64,000 nt of DNA from Hallella colorans (lineage in GTDB: Bacteria > Bacteroidota > Bacteroidia > Bacteroidales > Bacteroidaceae): the NCBI RefSeq assembly GCF_003096815.1, contig NZ_QENY01000003.1:62001-126000 (forward strand), given 5' to 3'. Of this stretch, positions 46,747-55,226 are shown piece by piece. A program made the translations under genes and the position numbers. Each line of letters starts with the position of its first letter. Position 1 is the first letter of the stretch. The notes below the pieces were generated by a model. That model was not told the DNA's origin. It made no database searches and worked only from the letters and a program-made list of their open reading frames with translations.

Positions 46747-47151
46747 ATGCGTTATTTCCTAAAAACCATATTTGTGTTTGCTGGCGCCTTGGCCATCTTG
46801 CTTGTTGTGCGCTTCTACGCTTTCACCGTGTACGCGGTGCCAACGGACATAGACCAAACGCTGAGACGCGGAGACCGTGTCGTGGTGAACAAGCTGTCGC
46901 ATGCAGGGTTCAAAAAGGGAGATTTGATGGTTTTCAGATGTTCGCGTGATATTATCGGCAGGGTGGAAGGCGTGCCCGGTGATACCGTCGCCGTGGATTC
47001 GGGGCAGTATCTCATTCCACGCATATGCTGTTCGCGATGCCGCTGTTCAGACTGCAAGTTGTACCTTGTCAATTTGGGTAAGAGCAGAACGTTGGTTTAC
47101 AGACATCAGGTATTGGGTCATGCCTATAAACTTTTTCATTTGTCTTTTTAG
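46747..47151 (+). CDS. Signal-peptidase-like (S26) paralogue lacking catalytic Ser and Lys
   Basis: A 134-residue protein with one N-terminal membrane helix and the S26 core motifs RRGDRVVVNKL, KKGDLMVF and GVPGDTVAV. The position of the catalytic serine box reads YAVPTDIDQTL, with no serine, and the lysine box reads IIGRVEGVPGD where active enzymes have KR. It is therefore predicted to be inactive as a peptidase. The C-terminus has a cysteine cluster (CCSRCRCSDCKLY). It follows lepB and precedes the wbqC-like gene; from memory this trio recurs in Bacteroidales. A role as a LepB partner or chaperone is inference. Confidence 0.75.
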   Translation: MRYFLKTIFVFAGALAILLVVRFYAFTVYAVPTDIDQTLRRGDRVVVNKLSHAGFKKGDLMVFRCSRDIIGRVEGVPGDTVAVDSGQYLIPRICCSRCRCSDCKLYLVNLGKSRTLVYRHQVLGHAYKLFHLSF

Positions 47152-47205
47152 GCCCATCCTTGTTTTTCATGTGCCAACTATTTGTCGCGCCGATAGTCTT
47201 TCCTT

Positions 47206-47823
47206 ATGAACGATACTGATATTTGCATGCTCTCGTCCGCCTATTTTGGACCCATCCAATGGTACCAAAAGCTCAATCGTCACCGCGAGGTGCTGTTGGA
47301 ACGCCATGATAATTTCCTTAAGCAGACCTTTCGCAACCGTTGTGTCATTGCCACGGCCAACGGGCCGCAAGCGCTCTCCGTGCCCATCGAGCGATATGAT
47401 GGGCCAAAATGCGCCATGAAAGACATCCGTGTGAGCAATCATGGACGTTGGAGGCATGTACATTGGAACGCTTTGGTGTCTGCCTATGGCGAAAGTCCAT
47501 TTTTCGAGTTTCTTGCCGATGACATACGTCCGTTTTTCGAAAAGCGATGGGATTACCTCTTCGATTTCAACCTTGAGATAACGCACAAGCTATGCGAGCT
47601 GCTTGATATCGAGCCGTCCATAGCCTTGACAACCCATTACGAGGCCAAGCCAAATTGCCTCGACTTCCGCGAGGCCATCCGTCCCAAGCGTCCTTTGCCC
47701 GACAATGACTTTACGCCACGGAGATATTACCAAGTTTACGAGCGGAAACACGGTTTCTTGCCAAACCTTTCCATCCTCGACTTGCTCTTCAACATGGGCA
47801 ACGAGGCGGTGCTGTACCTTTGA
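47206..47823 (+). CDS. WbqC-like family protein
   Basis: A 205-residue protein of the WbqC family, named from O-antigen clusters but also found outside them. Family hallmarks are SSAYFGPIQWYQKL near the start, LERHDNFLKQTFRNRC, ATANGPQALSVPIER and WRHVHWNALVSAYG. SPFFEFLADDIRPFF follows. The biochemical activity is not established. It lies 54 bp after the S26 paralogue on the same strand and is probably co-transcribed. Confidence 0.88.
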   Translation: MNDTDICMLSSAYFGPIQWYQKLNRHREVLLERHDNFLKQTFRNRCVIATANGPQALSVPIERYDGPKCAMKDIRVSNHGRWRHVHWNALVSAYGESPFFEFLADDIRPFFEKRWDYLFDFNLEITHKLCELLDIEPSIALTTHYEAKPNCLDFREAIRPKRPLPDNDFTPRRYYQVYERKHGFLPNLSILDLLFNMGNEAVLYL

Positions 47824-47941
47824 CAAGGTGGCGCGTGAGGTATGGATTGGCAAATGGCCAATCCTTTCGTTTTGACATGACATCCTCTTTGGCAGCCCCC
47901 TGAGCGAGCCTAATTTCGTATTGAGGATTTTGAATTTTTGA

Positions 47942-48667
47942 TTAAACTTTGTGGTATATTTCCTCGAAGGGCAGCCGGAAACGCTCTCCTCGCACACCCT
48001 CCGGCAGTCGCACACCACACGTTATTACCATGTTGATGCCACGATTGTATGGCAGGTGGAGGGCCTTTTTCACCAACCTACTATCAAAACCCTCCAACGG
48101 GCATGTGTCGTACCCTTTCTCGCTCATGGCCAGCATGAACGTTTGCACGGCCAGCGCGCAACTCTTGTGCACCACCGTGCTCACTTCTCCCTCCGACACT
48201 TGGCGCACGATGGGGCGGAAGAGGCCGATGGTTTGTGCCAAGATTTTGTTCAGTAGTCCCTTGATACCAAGAAAGCGTGCGTACTGCATGGGCATGACCC
48301 GTTTGTAATAGAGACGTTGCAATCGTATTCGGCGCGCTTGCTTGTCTTTCGGACTGTTTTTCAATATGTCGTCAATGGCAGCCCGCAACACTTTTTGTGC
48401 GTGGTCTCGATACAAGTCTTGACGTGTCACGAACACCACCATCTGTTGGGCTGTCCGTGCGCTTCCTTGATCCAGGCAGGCGTGGGCCAACTTGCCCAAC
48501 GTGTCTTTGTCCGTCACGTGATAGCACTCCCACAGTTGCATGTTTGAGCTTGACGGGGCCAATGTGGCCATGCGGATACAGTCTTTCACCTTGCTATCTT
48601 CCAACGGCTGGTTGGGGTCATACTTCCTGATGGCCCTTCGATGTTCCAAAATGTTTTCTAAAGTCAT
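47942..48667 (-). CDS. Nitroreductase family protein
   Basis: FMN-dependent NAD(P)H oxidoreductase of 241 residues. The FMN-binding N-terminus RRAIRKYDPNQPL and MATLAPSSSNMQLWECY are typical. The later GYDTCPLEGFDSRLVKKAL and MVITCGVRLPEG strands complete the fold. The natural substrate is unknown; relatives reduce nitroaromatics, quinones or flavins. It starts 13 bp after the M16 peptidase gene, so the two form an operon. Confidence 0.88.
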   Translation of the reverse strand: MTLENILEHRRAIRKYDPNQPLEDSKVKDCIRMATLAPSSSNMQLWECYHVTDKDTLGKLAHACLDQGSARTAQQMVVFVTRQDLYRDHAQKVLRAAIDDILKNSPKDKQARRIRLQRLYYKRVMPMQYARFLGIKGLLNKILAQTIGLFRPIVRQVSEGEVSTVVHKSCALAVQTFMLAMSEKGYDTCPLEGFDSRLVKKALHLPYNRGINMVITCGVRLPEGVRGERFRLPFEEIYHKV

Positions 48668-48680
48668 GTTTGCCAGTTCT

Positions 48681-50000
48681 TTATTTGTATATGAGTGTGG
48701 TTAGGCGCGATTCGTTAAAAATATCGTTGGCCACCTCGTGCAGGTTGTCTGCTGTCAGCTCGTCAATGTTTTTATAGAGCTGGTTGATGTCTTTCTCCCA
48801 ACCATAGTGCAGGAAACTCTTGCCAAAGTCGAGCGCGAAGCTCTCCCTGTTGTCGCAGGCCACGCCTATTTGCCCTTTCAATTGTTTCTTGGCAGCGTTG
48901 AGGCGGGTGGGGCTGATGGGGTTTTGCATAAAGCCGTCAAGCTCTCTTCGCACCAATCGCAGGCATCTGTCAACGTCGTGCGGGTCGCATCCAAAATAGG
49001 TGCACCACACGCCTGTGTCGCCATAGCTTACCATGGAGCTTTCCACTGTGTACACCAACCCGTGATGCTCGCGTAGTATGAGGTTCAGGCGCGTGTTCAT
49101 GCCTGGGCCTCCTATCATGTTGTTGAGCAAGTAAAGGGCCATGCGGCGACGGTCATAGATGTCGTAAGCCCTGCTCCCAACCATCACATGGGCTTGATGC
49201 GTGCCTTTGCGCACTATTGTTTTTTGTCCTGCCAACTTGTCGAGCCACACGTGCTTGTCGCCGTCATGCGCATCGTTGCCGATGTCTTGGATGCCGCCAC
49301 GGCCTGTGTGCAGGCCCTTGTCTTTTTCTGGGCTCGCGTCATCCGCGCGCGCTTTTGGGCCAGCCGTCTCGACCATCTTGGCCTGATGTACGGCGCACAA
49401 CTTGTTGATGATCCTTTTGAAAGACAAATCTCCGTATACAAAGAAAACGCTGTTGCGTGGCTTGTAAAACCTGTTGGTAAACTCGTGCGCCTTTTTGGTG
49501 TCAAAGCCCCGCACGTTGGTGGTCGTGCCTAATATGGCGTGCCCCAATGGATGCCCGTCGAAGACGAGATTTTCAAACTCGTCATATATCAGTTCTGAGG
49601 GCGTGTCGTTGTAGCTTTCAATCTCGTCGCATATCACCTCTACCTCTTTGTCTATTTCGCCCTGTGGATAGGTGGAGTGAAACACGATGTCGGTCAGGAT
49701 ATCTATGGCCCTTGATATATCTTGCTTGAGCACCGCGGCATGGTAGGTGGTGTCCTCCTTGGTGGTGAAAGCGTTGAGGTCACCGCCCACGCTCTCCAAG
49801 CAGTTCAGCACGTTCCAAGACCTGCGCCGCTCTGTACCCTTAAATGTGGCGTGCTCGCAGAAGTGTGCCAATCCCTCCTCGCCCGGCCTCTCGTCTCTCG
49901 AACCGGCGCGTATGCAGTATCCGCAATAGACCACAGGTGAAGATGATGGCATATGGATGACCCTTAGCCCATTGCTAAGCGTTGCTGTGTTATATTTCAT
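48681..50000 (-). CDS. Zinc peptidase of family M16
   Basis: Pitrilysin-type metallopeptidase, 439 residues from MKYNTATLSNGLRVIHM. The inverted zinc motif is GLAHFCEHATFKGT (HxxEH), with the distal glutamate in the VEVICDEIESYND helix. A second M16 domain includes LLNNMIGGPGMNTRLN. It contains an unusually hydrophilic insertion of roughly 40 residues (about 235-275, rich in K, D, G) between the domains, longer than I expect for the family. No signal peptide is seen. A TAnnTTTG box ends 9 bp before the ATG. An extended start at 50072 would precede the promoter. Confidence 0.88.
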   Translation of the reverse strand: MKYNTATLSNGLRVIHMPSSSPVVYCGYCIRAGSRDERPGEEGLAHFCEHATFKGTERRRSWNVLNCLESVGGDLNAFTTKEDTTYHAAVLKQDISRAIDILTDIVFHSTYPQGEIDKEVEVICDEIESYNDTPSELIYDEFENLVFDGHPLGHAILGTTTNVRGFDTKKAHEFTNRFYKPRNSVFFVYGDLSFKRIINKLCAVHQAKMVETAGPKARADDASPEKDKGLHTGRGGIQDIGNDAHDGDKHVWLDKLAGQKTIVRKGTHQAHVMVGSRAYDIYDRRRMALYLLNNMIGGPGMNTRLNLILREHHGLVYTVESSMVSYGDTGVWCTYFGCDPHDVDRCLRLVRRELDGFMQNPISPTRLNAAKKQLKGQIGVACDNRESFALDFGKSFLHYGWEKDINQLYKNIDELTADNLHEVANDIFNESRLTTLIYK

Positions 50001-50008
50001 ATCAAGCG

Positions 50009-50016
50009 CAAAAATA
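50009..50016 (-). promoter_or_regulatory. -7 box for the M16 peptidase gene
   Basis: TATTTTTG on the minus strand, 8 bases from the ATG at 50000; predicts an almost leaderless mRNA. Confidence 0.6.
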
Positions 50017-50081
50017 GCCAATTTTGTTTTGATATGCGCTTGTTTTTTCGGATATTTGCAAAAGAAATGCAAAGTGAACCC

Positions 50082-51014
50082 ATGCGAAAAGTAATAGGAT
50101 TAGGCGAGACCGTCTATGATATTGTATTTAAAAACGCGCAGCCCATCGCCGCGTTTCCAGGTGGATCCACGTTCAACGCCATGATTTCCCTTGGACGGTC
50201 GGGCGTGAACTGTATGTTTATTGGCGAGGCCGGAGACGACAGGGTGGGGCGCGACACCGTCGATTTCTTGACCCGGAATGATGTGGACGCCCACAATGTG
50301 AGTGTTTTCCAAGACGCCAAATCGCCTGTGTCATTGGCGTTTCTCAATGAGCGGGGCGACGCTGATTATCTCTTTTACAAAAATCATCCTAACGACCGGC
50401 TTGAGCTTCCCACTCTCAACATACAGCCCGACGACATTGTCCTGATAGGCTCTTTTTATGCCGTGAACCCCGTGATACGCCCACAGGTGCAGGCGCTGCT
50501 CGACGAGGCGCGTGCCAATGGGGCCATCATCTATTATGATGTTAACTTTCGCCGTTCTCACCAACATGAGCTTATGAGGGTCACGCCCAACTTGTTGGAC
50601 AATTTTGGTTACGCTGACATAGTGCGTGGCAGCAGTGACGATTTTGTCAATTTATACAAAACAGACGACGCTGATAAGATATACAGGTCTGAAATATCGT
50701 TTTATTGCAAACGCTTCATTTGCACTCGCGGCGCCGACCAAGTGGAATTGCGGGCCGAAAACGGTTTGGCGCGCAGCTATCCAGTGCCGCAAGGAGAGGT
50801 GTTAAGCACTATTGGCGCGGGTGATAACTTCAACGCAGGTTTTATCTATGAGATGATAAGACAGGGAGTAACCCATGAACAGATGGAGCGTGGGCTTGCT
50901 GTCGATGTGTGGGACAAGCTTGTTAAGGGCGCGTTGGAGTTTTCGGCGGACAGCTGTCGGCACTATTACAACTACGTCTCCACGGCGTTTGGAGAGGGAA
51001 AAAAAGTTTTGTAA
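50082..51014 (+). CDS. PfkB-family sugar kinase (fructokinase-like)
   Basis: Ribokinase-fold carbohydrate kinase of 310 residues from MRKVIGLGETVYDIVF. The first PfkB signature is PGGSTFNAMISLGRSG with GEAGDDRVG, and the second is LSTIGAGDNFNAGFIY, with the catalytic aspartate in GAGDNF. Substrate recognition includes YYDVNFRRSH. Family members phosphorylate fructose or other sugars; the exact sugar cannot be told. It is divergent from the M16 gene with about 80 bp between starts, and is followed by a hairpin terminator. Confidence 0.88.
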   Translation: MRKVIGLGETVYDIVFKNAQPIAAFPGGSTFNAMISLGRSGVNCMFIGEAGDDRVGRDTVDFLTRNDVDAHNVSVFQDAKSPVSLAFLNERGDADYLFYKNHPNDRLELPTLNIQPDDIVLIGSFYAVNPVIRPQVQALLDEARANGAIIYYDVNFRRSHQHELMRVTPNLLDNFGYADIVRGSSDDFVNLYKTDDADKIYRSEISFYCKRFICTRGADQVELRAENGLARSYPVPQGEVLSTIGAGDNFNAGFIYEMIRQGVTHEQMERGLAVDVWDKLVKGALEFSADSCRHYYNYVSTAFGEGKKVL

Positions 51015-51020
51015 TTCACG

Positions 51021-51088
51021 ATTCACAGTTTTCCATGCGCAATTAGGCTTGCGCCACGGCGTGTTGAAAACTGTGAATTACTTTTTTA
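51021..51088 (+). terminator. Terminator after the sugar kinase gene
   Basis: A 13-bp stem (ATTCACAGTTTTC at 51021-51033 with GAAAACTGTGAAT at 51066-51078) has an inner GCGC hairpin in its 32-base loop and is followed by a run of six T. Confidence 0.7.
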
Positions 51089-51116
51089 TTTATTTCGAAA
51101 TTCCTTGACAAAGCTA

Positions 51117-51180
51117 CGCTCATATTTCGCGTATTTGCAAGTCGTTGGCGCTTTGTTCGCAAATACGCCCAAATTTCGGC
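51117..51180. repeat. AT-rich inverted-repeat module beside array copy 6
   Basis: GCGTATTTGC (51129-51138) faces its exact complement GCAAATACGC (51159-51168), with partly matching flanks. Bases 51117-51137 are the exact reverse complement of 11057-11077. Confidence 0.7.
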
Positions 51181-51258
51181 ATTTTGGTAATTGCTTGTAA
51201 GACAGTATTTTGTGGATTTTCCGGTGTAAAGGCAATCAAAATTCTTTTCTTTGGGTGT

Positions 51259-51390
51259 GCGAATGGGCATTAATGGGATTGCGATTAAGGTCCAATCACG
51301 CTTCGAATGGGCTTTAAACGCGTTGCGTTTAGTGCTCTTTCGTATGGTGATTAGATGTTATACGCACGGTGGAATCGATTTGCGCGCTCG
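51259..51390. repeat. 22-bp unit repeat array, copy 6
   Basis: Six units of exactly 22 bp start at 51259, 51281, 51303, 51325, 51347 and 51369. Five begin GCG or GTG; typical cores are GCGATTAAGG, GCTTTAAACGC and GCGTTTAGTGC. It lies in the 690-bp gap between the sugar kinase and the convergent TlpA-like gene. The tail of the gap (51391-51620) shows no gene. Confidence 0.8.
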
Positions 51391-51620
51391 GAAATCACGA
51401 TTTTGTCGCCGTTGGGATGGTTGTCTTGAAGTGTAGTTTGCCGTTTTAGATGGCTAAAAGCGATGGTTTGCAGGTGCTGTTTCTCGTGATTATTATTTTA
51501 CTTTTTTGTCTTCCTGACAAAGTGAGAGACGCGCTGTTTTACGTCCTTTTGCCAACGGTTGTCACGTTTTCGCGAGTGAGTTTCATGCTTATTTGGCATG
51601 AGACATCATGGTGATAAAAA

Positions 51621-51661
51621 GAAAAAAAGGAGACAAGCGCCCTTGATGAGCGTTTGTCTCC
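51621..51661 (-). terminator. Terminator after the TlpA-like gene
   Basis: A 12-bp stem with one G-T pair (51629-51640 with 51650-51661) is followed on the minus strand by a run of seven T and further T-rich sequence. Confidence 0.85.
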
Positions 51662-51705
51662 TACATGGTTAGGGGTTGAAAGGTTTGGGCCGCGAGGCCG
51701 TGGTT

Positions 51706-52845
51706 TTACTTGCCAAAGGTGTCATCGAGAAAAGTGTAGAAGGCTGGGTCCTCCCCCACATATGTCTTCACGATTTTTCCGTCGGGTCCCACGAGTATCT
51801 TGGTTGGGAAACCACGCACACCATACTTTTCCAGTATTTTGCTATCGCGCGTGTTATAGACGTGCAACCAAGGCAGGGCGTGGTCTTTCACGGCCTTTCT
51901 CCATTTCTCCTCGCGGTCGTTGCAGTCTACGCCCAAAATCTCAAACTTGCCCTTGTATTTCTCGTAGTATTTTTTCATCTCCGGGAAACCCTTGATGCAC
52001 CAGCCGCACCAACTGCCCCAAAAGTCGAGCACCACGTATTTGCCGCGTAGCGACGACAGCGCCAACGGTTTGCCGTTGATGTCGTTCAGGGTGAAGTCGG
52101 GGGCCGTCACGCCGGCCGCTTGTTTTTTTGCGGCCTCGGCTTCGGCCTTGGCTTGGTTTTCCATCTCGGTGATGACGCTTTGGTATATGGGTTTCATCCG
52201 CCCATCGCGCACGGATGGCGAGAGCAGTTTGACAGCTTCTTTCATGTCGTCCAACTGTTCCAGTTTGGGGATGATAGCGGCACAAGCCTCATAGTTGGGG
52301 TGCTCCTTGATAAAGGCCATGATACCATCGAGCATTTGTTTCTTCAAAGCCGGAGCCTTGGCTTGGTACTCGTTCATCAACGCTTCGCGTGGCTCGCCGG
52401 CCTGCATGCGACTGTTCAGTCCGCCCACGAAGTCGTCGAGTGGCTTGGACGCAGCCTCCATGGCACGGTCGGCCTCGTTGAACTCGTTGTAGAATTTAGA
52501 CCCCGAGAAGTAGTAAGACTTGGTGAGGTCTCCGCTGAGTTCTGCCGTTTCGCCTGGCACGGCGACAGCTTGGAACCCCACTCTCTCCTCGTGTCGAAGA
52601 GTGGCTGGGGTGTAGGCATAGAGATTGGTGGGCCCGGCCACGCTGACGGTGAAGTCAAATTTGCCGTCCTTGACGATCACTGTGTCTTTGGCTTGGGTTC
52701 CGCCTTGTGTGGCATACATCACGATGAGGCTGTCTTTCAGCCCCTTTACATCGCCCTTGAATCGCACGTTTCCATTGTCGGCACTTGCCATTGAGGGCAT
52801 CATGGCTGTTGCCATGAGCGCTAATGCATAAATTGTCTTTTTCAT
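51706..52845 (-). CDS. TlpA-like thioredoxin-fold lipid/periplasmic protein with DUF4369-type N-terminus
   Basis: A 379-residue exported protein. The signal peptide (KKTIYALALMATAMMPSMASA) is followed by a beta-rich DUF4369-like domain (about residues 25-120) and a helical linker. A C-terminal thioredoxin domain starts at APDFTLNDINGKPLALSSL, with the redox motif DFWGSWCGWCIKGFPEM (CGWC). A cis-proline follows in VRGFPTKILVG. It likely acts as a periplasmic thiol-disulfide oxidoreductase. Upstream, a near-consensus TACCTTTA box at 52883-52890 could be its promoter. The gene lies 90 bp downstream of the DEAD-box helicase gene on the same strand. Confidence 0.9.
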   Translation of the reverse strand: MKKTIYALALMATAMMPSMASADNGNVRFKGDVKGLKDSLIVMYATQGGTQAKDTVIVKDGKFDFTVSVAGPTNLYAYTPATLRHEERVGFQAVAVPGETAELSGDLTKSYYFSGSKFYNEFNEADRAMEAASKPLDDFVGGLNSRMQAGEPREALMNEYQAKAPALKKQMLDGIMAFIKEHPNYEACAAIIPKLEQLDDMKEAVKLLSPSVRDGRMKPIYQSVITEMENQAKAEAEAAKKQAAGVTAPDFTLNDINGKPLALSSLRGKYVVLDFWGSWCGWCIKGFPEMKKYYEKYKGKFEILGVDCNDREEKWRKAVKDHALPWLHVYNTRDSKILEKYGVRGFPTKILVGPDGKIVKTYVGEDPAFYTFLDDTFGK

Positions 52846-52935
52846 ATAGTGTTTTTTAATTGATTGTGGCGGTATTTGTTCGTAAAGGTACGCATACTTT
52901 GTTAAAGTGATGGCCGATGTTAAGAATTAATAACT

Positions 52936-54858
52936 TTATTGTTTCTTTTTTGGTTTTCTCCGTGCCCATCCCTCCTCGCTGAAGTCTGGCTCCTCGCCTT
53001 TGAGCTTGAAAGGCGCACCCTGCATGAGGCTTTTCCAATCGTCGCGACCACGTCTGCCCCCCTTATCAAAATCTTGCAACTCTTCGCGATAGGCATTGCC
53101 ACGCTGGCCCCGGCGTGCCGCGCGCCCTCCTTTGTCTGCGTACCGGGAATCTCTCGCATTGTTTCGACCGCCGCGGTCGCCTCGTCTCGCGGTCGCCTTG
53201 TTGGCGCCTTCTTGCCCGTTGCCATGAGCGATGGCGCAACGTACCTCACGCCCATGATAGCGCGTGCCATTGAGTGACTCGGCCACATAAGCAGCGTCGC
53301 GCTCAGGCACCTCCACGTAGCACGATTTCTGTAACAAGTCTATGTGTCCCACTTCTTGTTTTCCCTCTATGTGCTGGTTGATGTATTGCATGATCTCGCC
53401 GGGATAGAAGCCGTCTTTCTTGCCCATGTTGATGGCCAGACGGCTATATCCTGTCTCCGCGCCTCGCCGCTTGCCCCGTCGGTTGTCGGCCTTGCCGCCA
53501 GCGCCATCCTCTTTTTTGCCGCGCTTGGCGGATGGCTTCTCTATTGCCGGCGCGTTTTTGTAGTAGTCGAGAAAACGGCCAAATGTCACCGTGATCATCT
53601 TCTTGATGATGTCCTCCTTGTCAATATATTCAAACTGTCGGTATATCTCCGTCACGTAGGGCGCTATTTGTTCCTCGTCCACGTCGGTCTTCATGATATT
53701 GTTCATCACCTTGTAGAGTTGCTTCTTGCAGATCTCTTCGGGTGCCGGCAGCTCGCCGTCTACAAACTCCTTGCCTATGATTTTCTCTATGGCGCGCACT
53801 TTGTGTTTCTCGCGCGTGTGAATGATGGCAATGGATGTGCCTTTCTTTCCGGCTCGCCCCGTGCGCCCCGAACGGTGGGTGTAGCTCTCAATGTCGTCGG
53901 GTAAGCCGTAGTTGATGACATGCGTCAGATCGTCAACGTCGAGTCCGCGGGCTGCCACGTCGGTGGCCACAAGCAGTTGGGTGATATGCTTTCTAAACTT
54001 TTGCATGGTCAAGTCGCGCTGTTGCTGCGAGAGGTCGCCATGTAGCGACTCGGCGTTGTAGCCGTCTTTGATGAGCTTGTCGGCCACCTCTTGAGTCTCA
54101 ATCTTGGTGCGACAGAATATGATGCCGTAGATGTTGGGGTAGAAATCCACCACGCGCTTGAGCGCCAAGTATTTGTCTTTGGCGTTCACCATGTAGTATA
54201 TGTGGTTCACGTTCTCCGCTCCCTCGTTGCGAGAGCCTACCACAATCTCTTTGTAGTCGTTGAGGTAGCTTTTGGCTATCTTCTCTATCTCGCGGCTCAT
54301 GGTGGCCGAGAATAGCAGCGTGTTGCGGTCGCGGGGCACGCCCTCGAATATGGTGTTGATGCTTTCGGTAAAGCCCATGTTGAGCATTTCGTCGGCTTCG
54401 TCCAGCACCACGTTGTTCACGCGCTCGAGTTTGGCCACGCCACGTTTCATCAAGTCTATGAGCCTGCCCGGCGTGGCCACTATGATTTGCACGCCGTGGC
54501 GCAACGACCGTATCTGCGTCTCAATGGACGAGCCGCCGTACACGGGCAAGATGTGCATGCCGTCTATGTATTTGGCGAAAGCGTTGAGGTCGTCGGCTAT
54601 TTGCAAGCACAACTCGCGGGTGGGGCTTAGGATGAGCGCTTGTGTCTCGCGAAGATTGGGGTCGGTGCGCTGTAACAATGGTATGCCAAAGGCTGCGGTC
54701 TTTCCGGTGCCAGTCTGCGCCAACGCGATAACGTCATTTCCTTGACCTAATAAATACGGGATAACTTCTTCTTGAACTGGCATGGGGTTTACAAAGCCCA
54801 GTTCGTCAATAGCGCGGCGAATCTCTTCGCTTACGCCTAATTCTTCAAATGTTTTCAA
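52936..54858 (-). CDS. DEAD-box ATP-dependent RNA helicase with DbpA-type RNA-binding domain
   Basis: RNA helicase of about 640 residues likely acting in ribosome assembly or mRNA turnover. The Q motif is in KTFEELGVSEEIRRAI and GFVNPMPVQEEVIP. ATPase motifs are AQTGTGKTAAF, PTRELCLQIA, VLDEADEML and FSATM. The second domain has ATDVAARGLDVDD and YTHRSGRTGRAG. A DbpA-like RNA-binding domain (around KDGFYPGEIMQYI) and a long RG-rich basic tail follow. The start is probably TTG at 54858 (TTG AAA ACA TTT GAA). No in-frame ATG lies between the promoter box and residue 25, and family proteins begin MKTFEELG. The frame continues upstream to 55047 but past the promoter. Confidence 0.9.
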   Translation of the reverse strand: MKTFEELGVSEEIRRAIDELGFVNPMPVQEEVIPYLLGQGNDVIALAQTGTGKTAAFGIPLLQRTDPNLRETQALILSPTRELCLQIADDLNAFAKYIDGMHILPVYGGSSIETQIRSLRHGVQIIVATPGRLIDLMKRGVAKLERVNNVVLDEADEMLNMGFTESINTIFEGVPRDRNTLLFSATMSREIEKIAKSYLNDYKEIVVGSRNEGAENVNHIYYMVNAKDKYLALKRVVDFYPNIYGIIFCRTKIETQEVADKLIKDGYNAESLHGDLSQQQRDLTMQKFRKHITQLLVATDVAARGLDVDDLTHVINYGLPDDIESYTHRSGRTGRAGKKGTSIAIIHTREKHKVRAIEKIIGKEFVDGELPAPEEICKKQLYKVMNNIMKTDVDEEQIAPYVTEIYRQFEYIDKEDIIKKMITVTFGRFLDYYKNAPAIEKPSAKRGKKEDGAGGKADNRRGKRRGAETGYSRLAINMGKKDGFYPGEIMQYINQHIEGKQEVGHIDLLQKSCYVEVPERDAAYVAESLNGTRYHGREVRCAIAHGNGQEGANKATARRGDRGGRNNARDSRYADKGGRAARRGQRGNAYREELQDFDKGGRRGRDDWKSLMQGAPFKLKGEEPDFSEEGWARRKPKKKQ

Positions 54859-54936
54859 AAAAGTAATGTTTAATAATGTAACCGTAGGGACTTCTTGACA
54901 ACGCCCTACCGTTATTCCTTGTCCCTTTGAACGCCG

Positions 54937-54944
54937 CAAAGTTA
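54937..54944 (-). promoter_or_regulatory. -7 box for the DEAD-box helicase gene
   Basis: TAACTTTG on the minus strand, giving a leader of about 75 bases to the TTG start; it rules out the upstream ATG at 54978. Confidence 0.6.
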
Positions 54945-55226
54945 CGATAATAAAGTGACGGATGAGTACTAATCGCATATTTTTGCTATTTTTTTTATGT
55001 TTATTAGGTTTTTGCGACGTTCTTTTTGTCTTGAACCTCATTTGCAAGGCGATTTAAAATGATAGCGAAAGAAACGTTTTAACGCTGGTATACACGTCTT
55101 GACGCTGCGTGTCTAAGGCCGAGAGAGCTGTTCTCGGTGTGCTTTAGAGCATGATAAATTTGGTTGTAAATGGCATATTTATGATTTTTTTGCAAGTAGA
55201 GTCATGATTTTTTACCACTATTTTCA

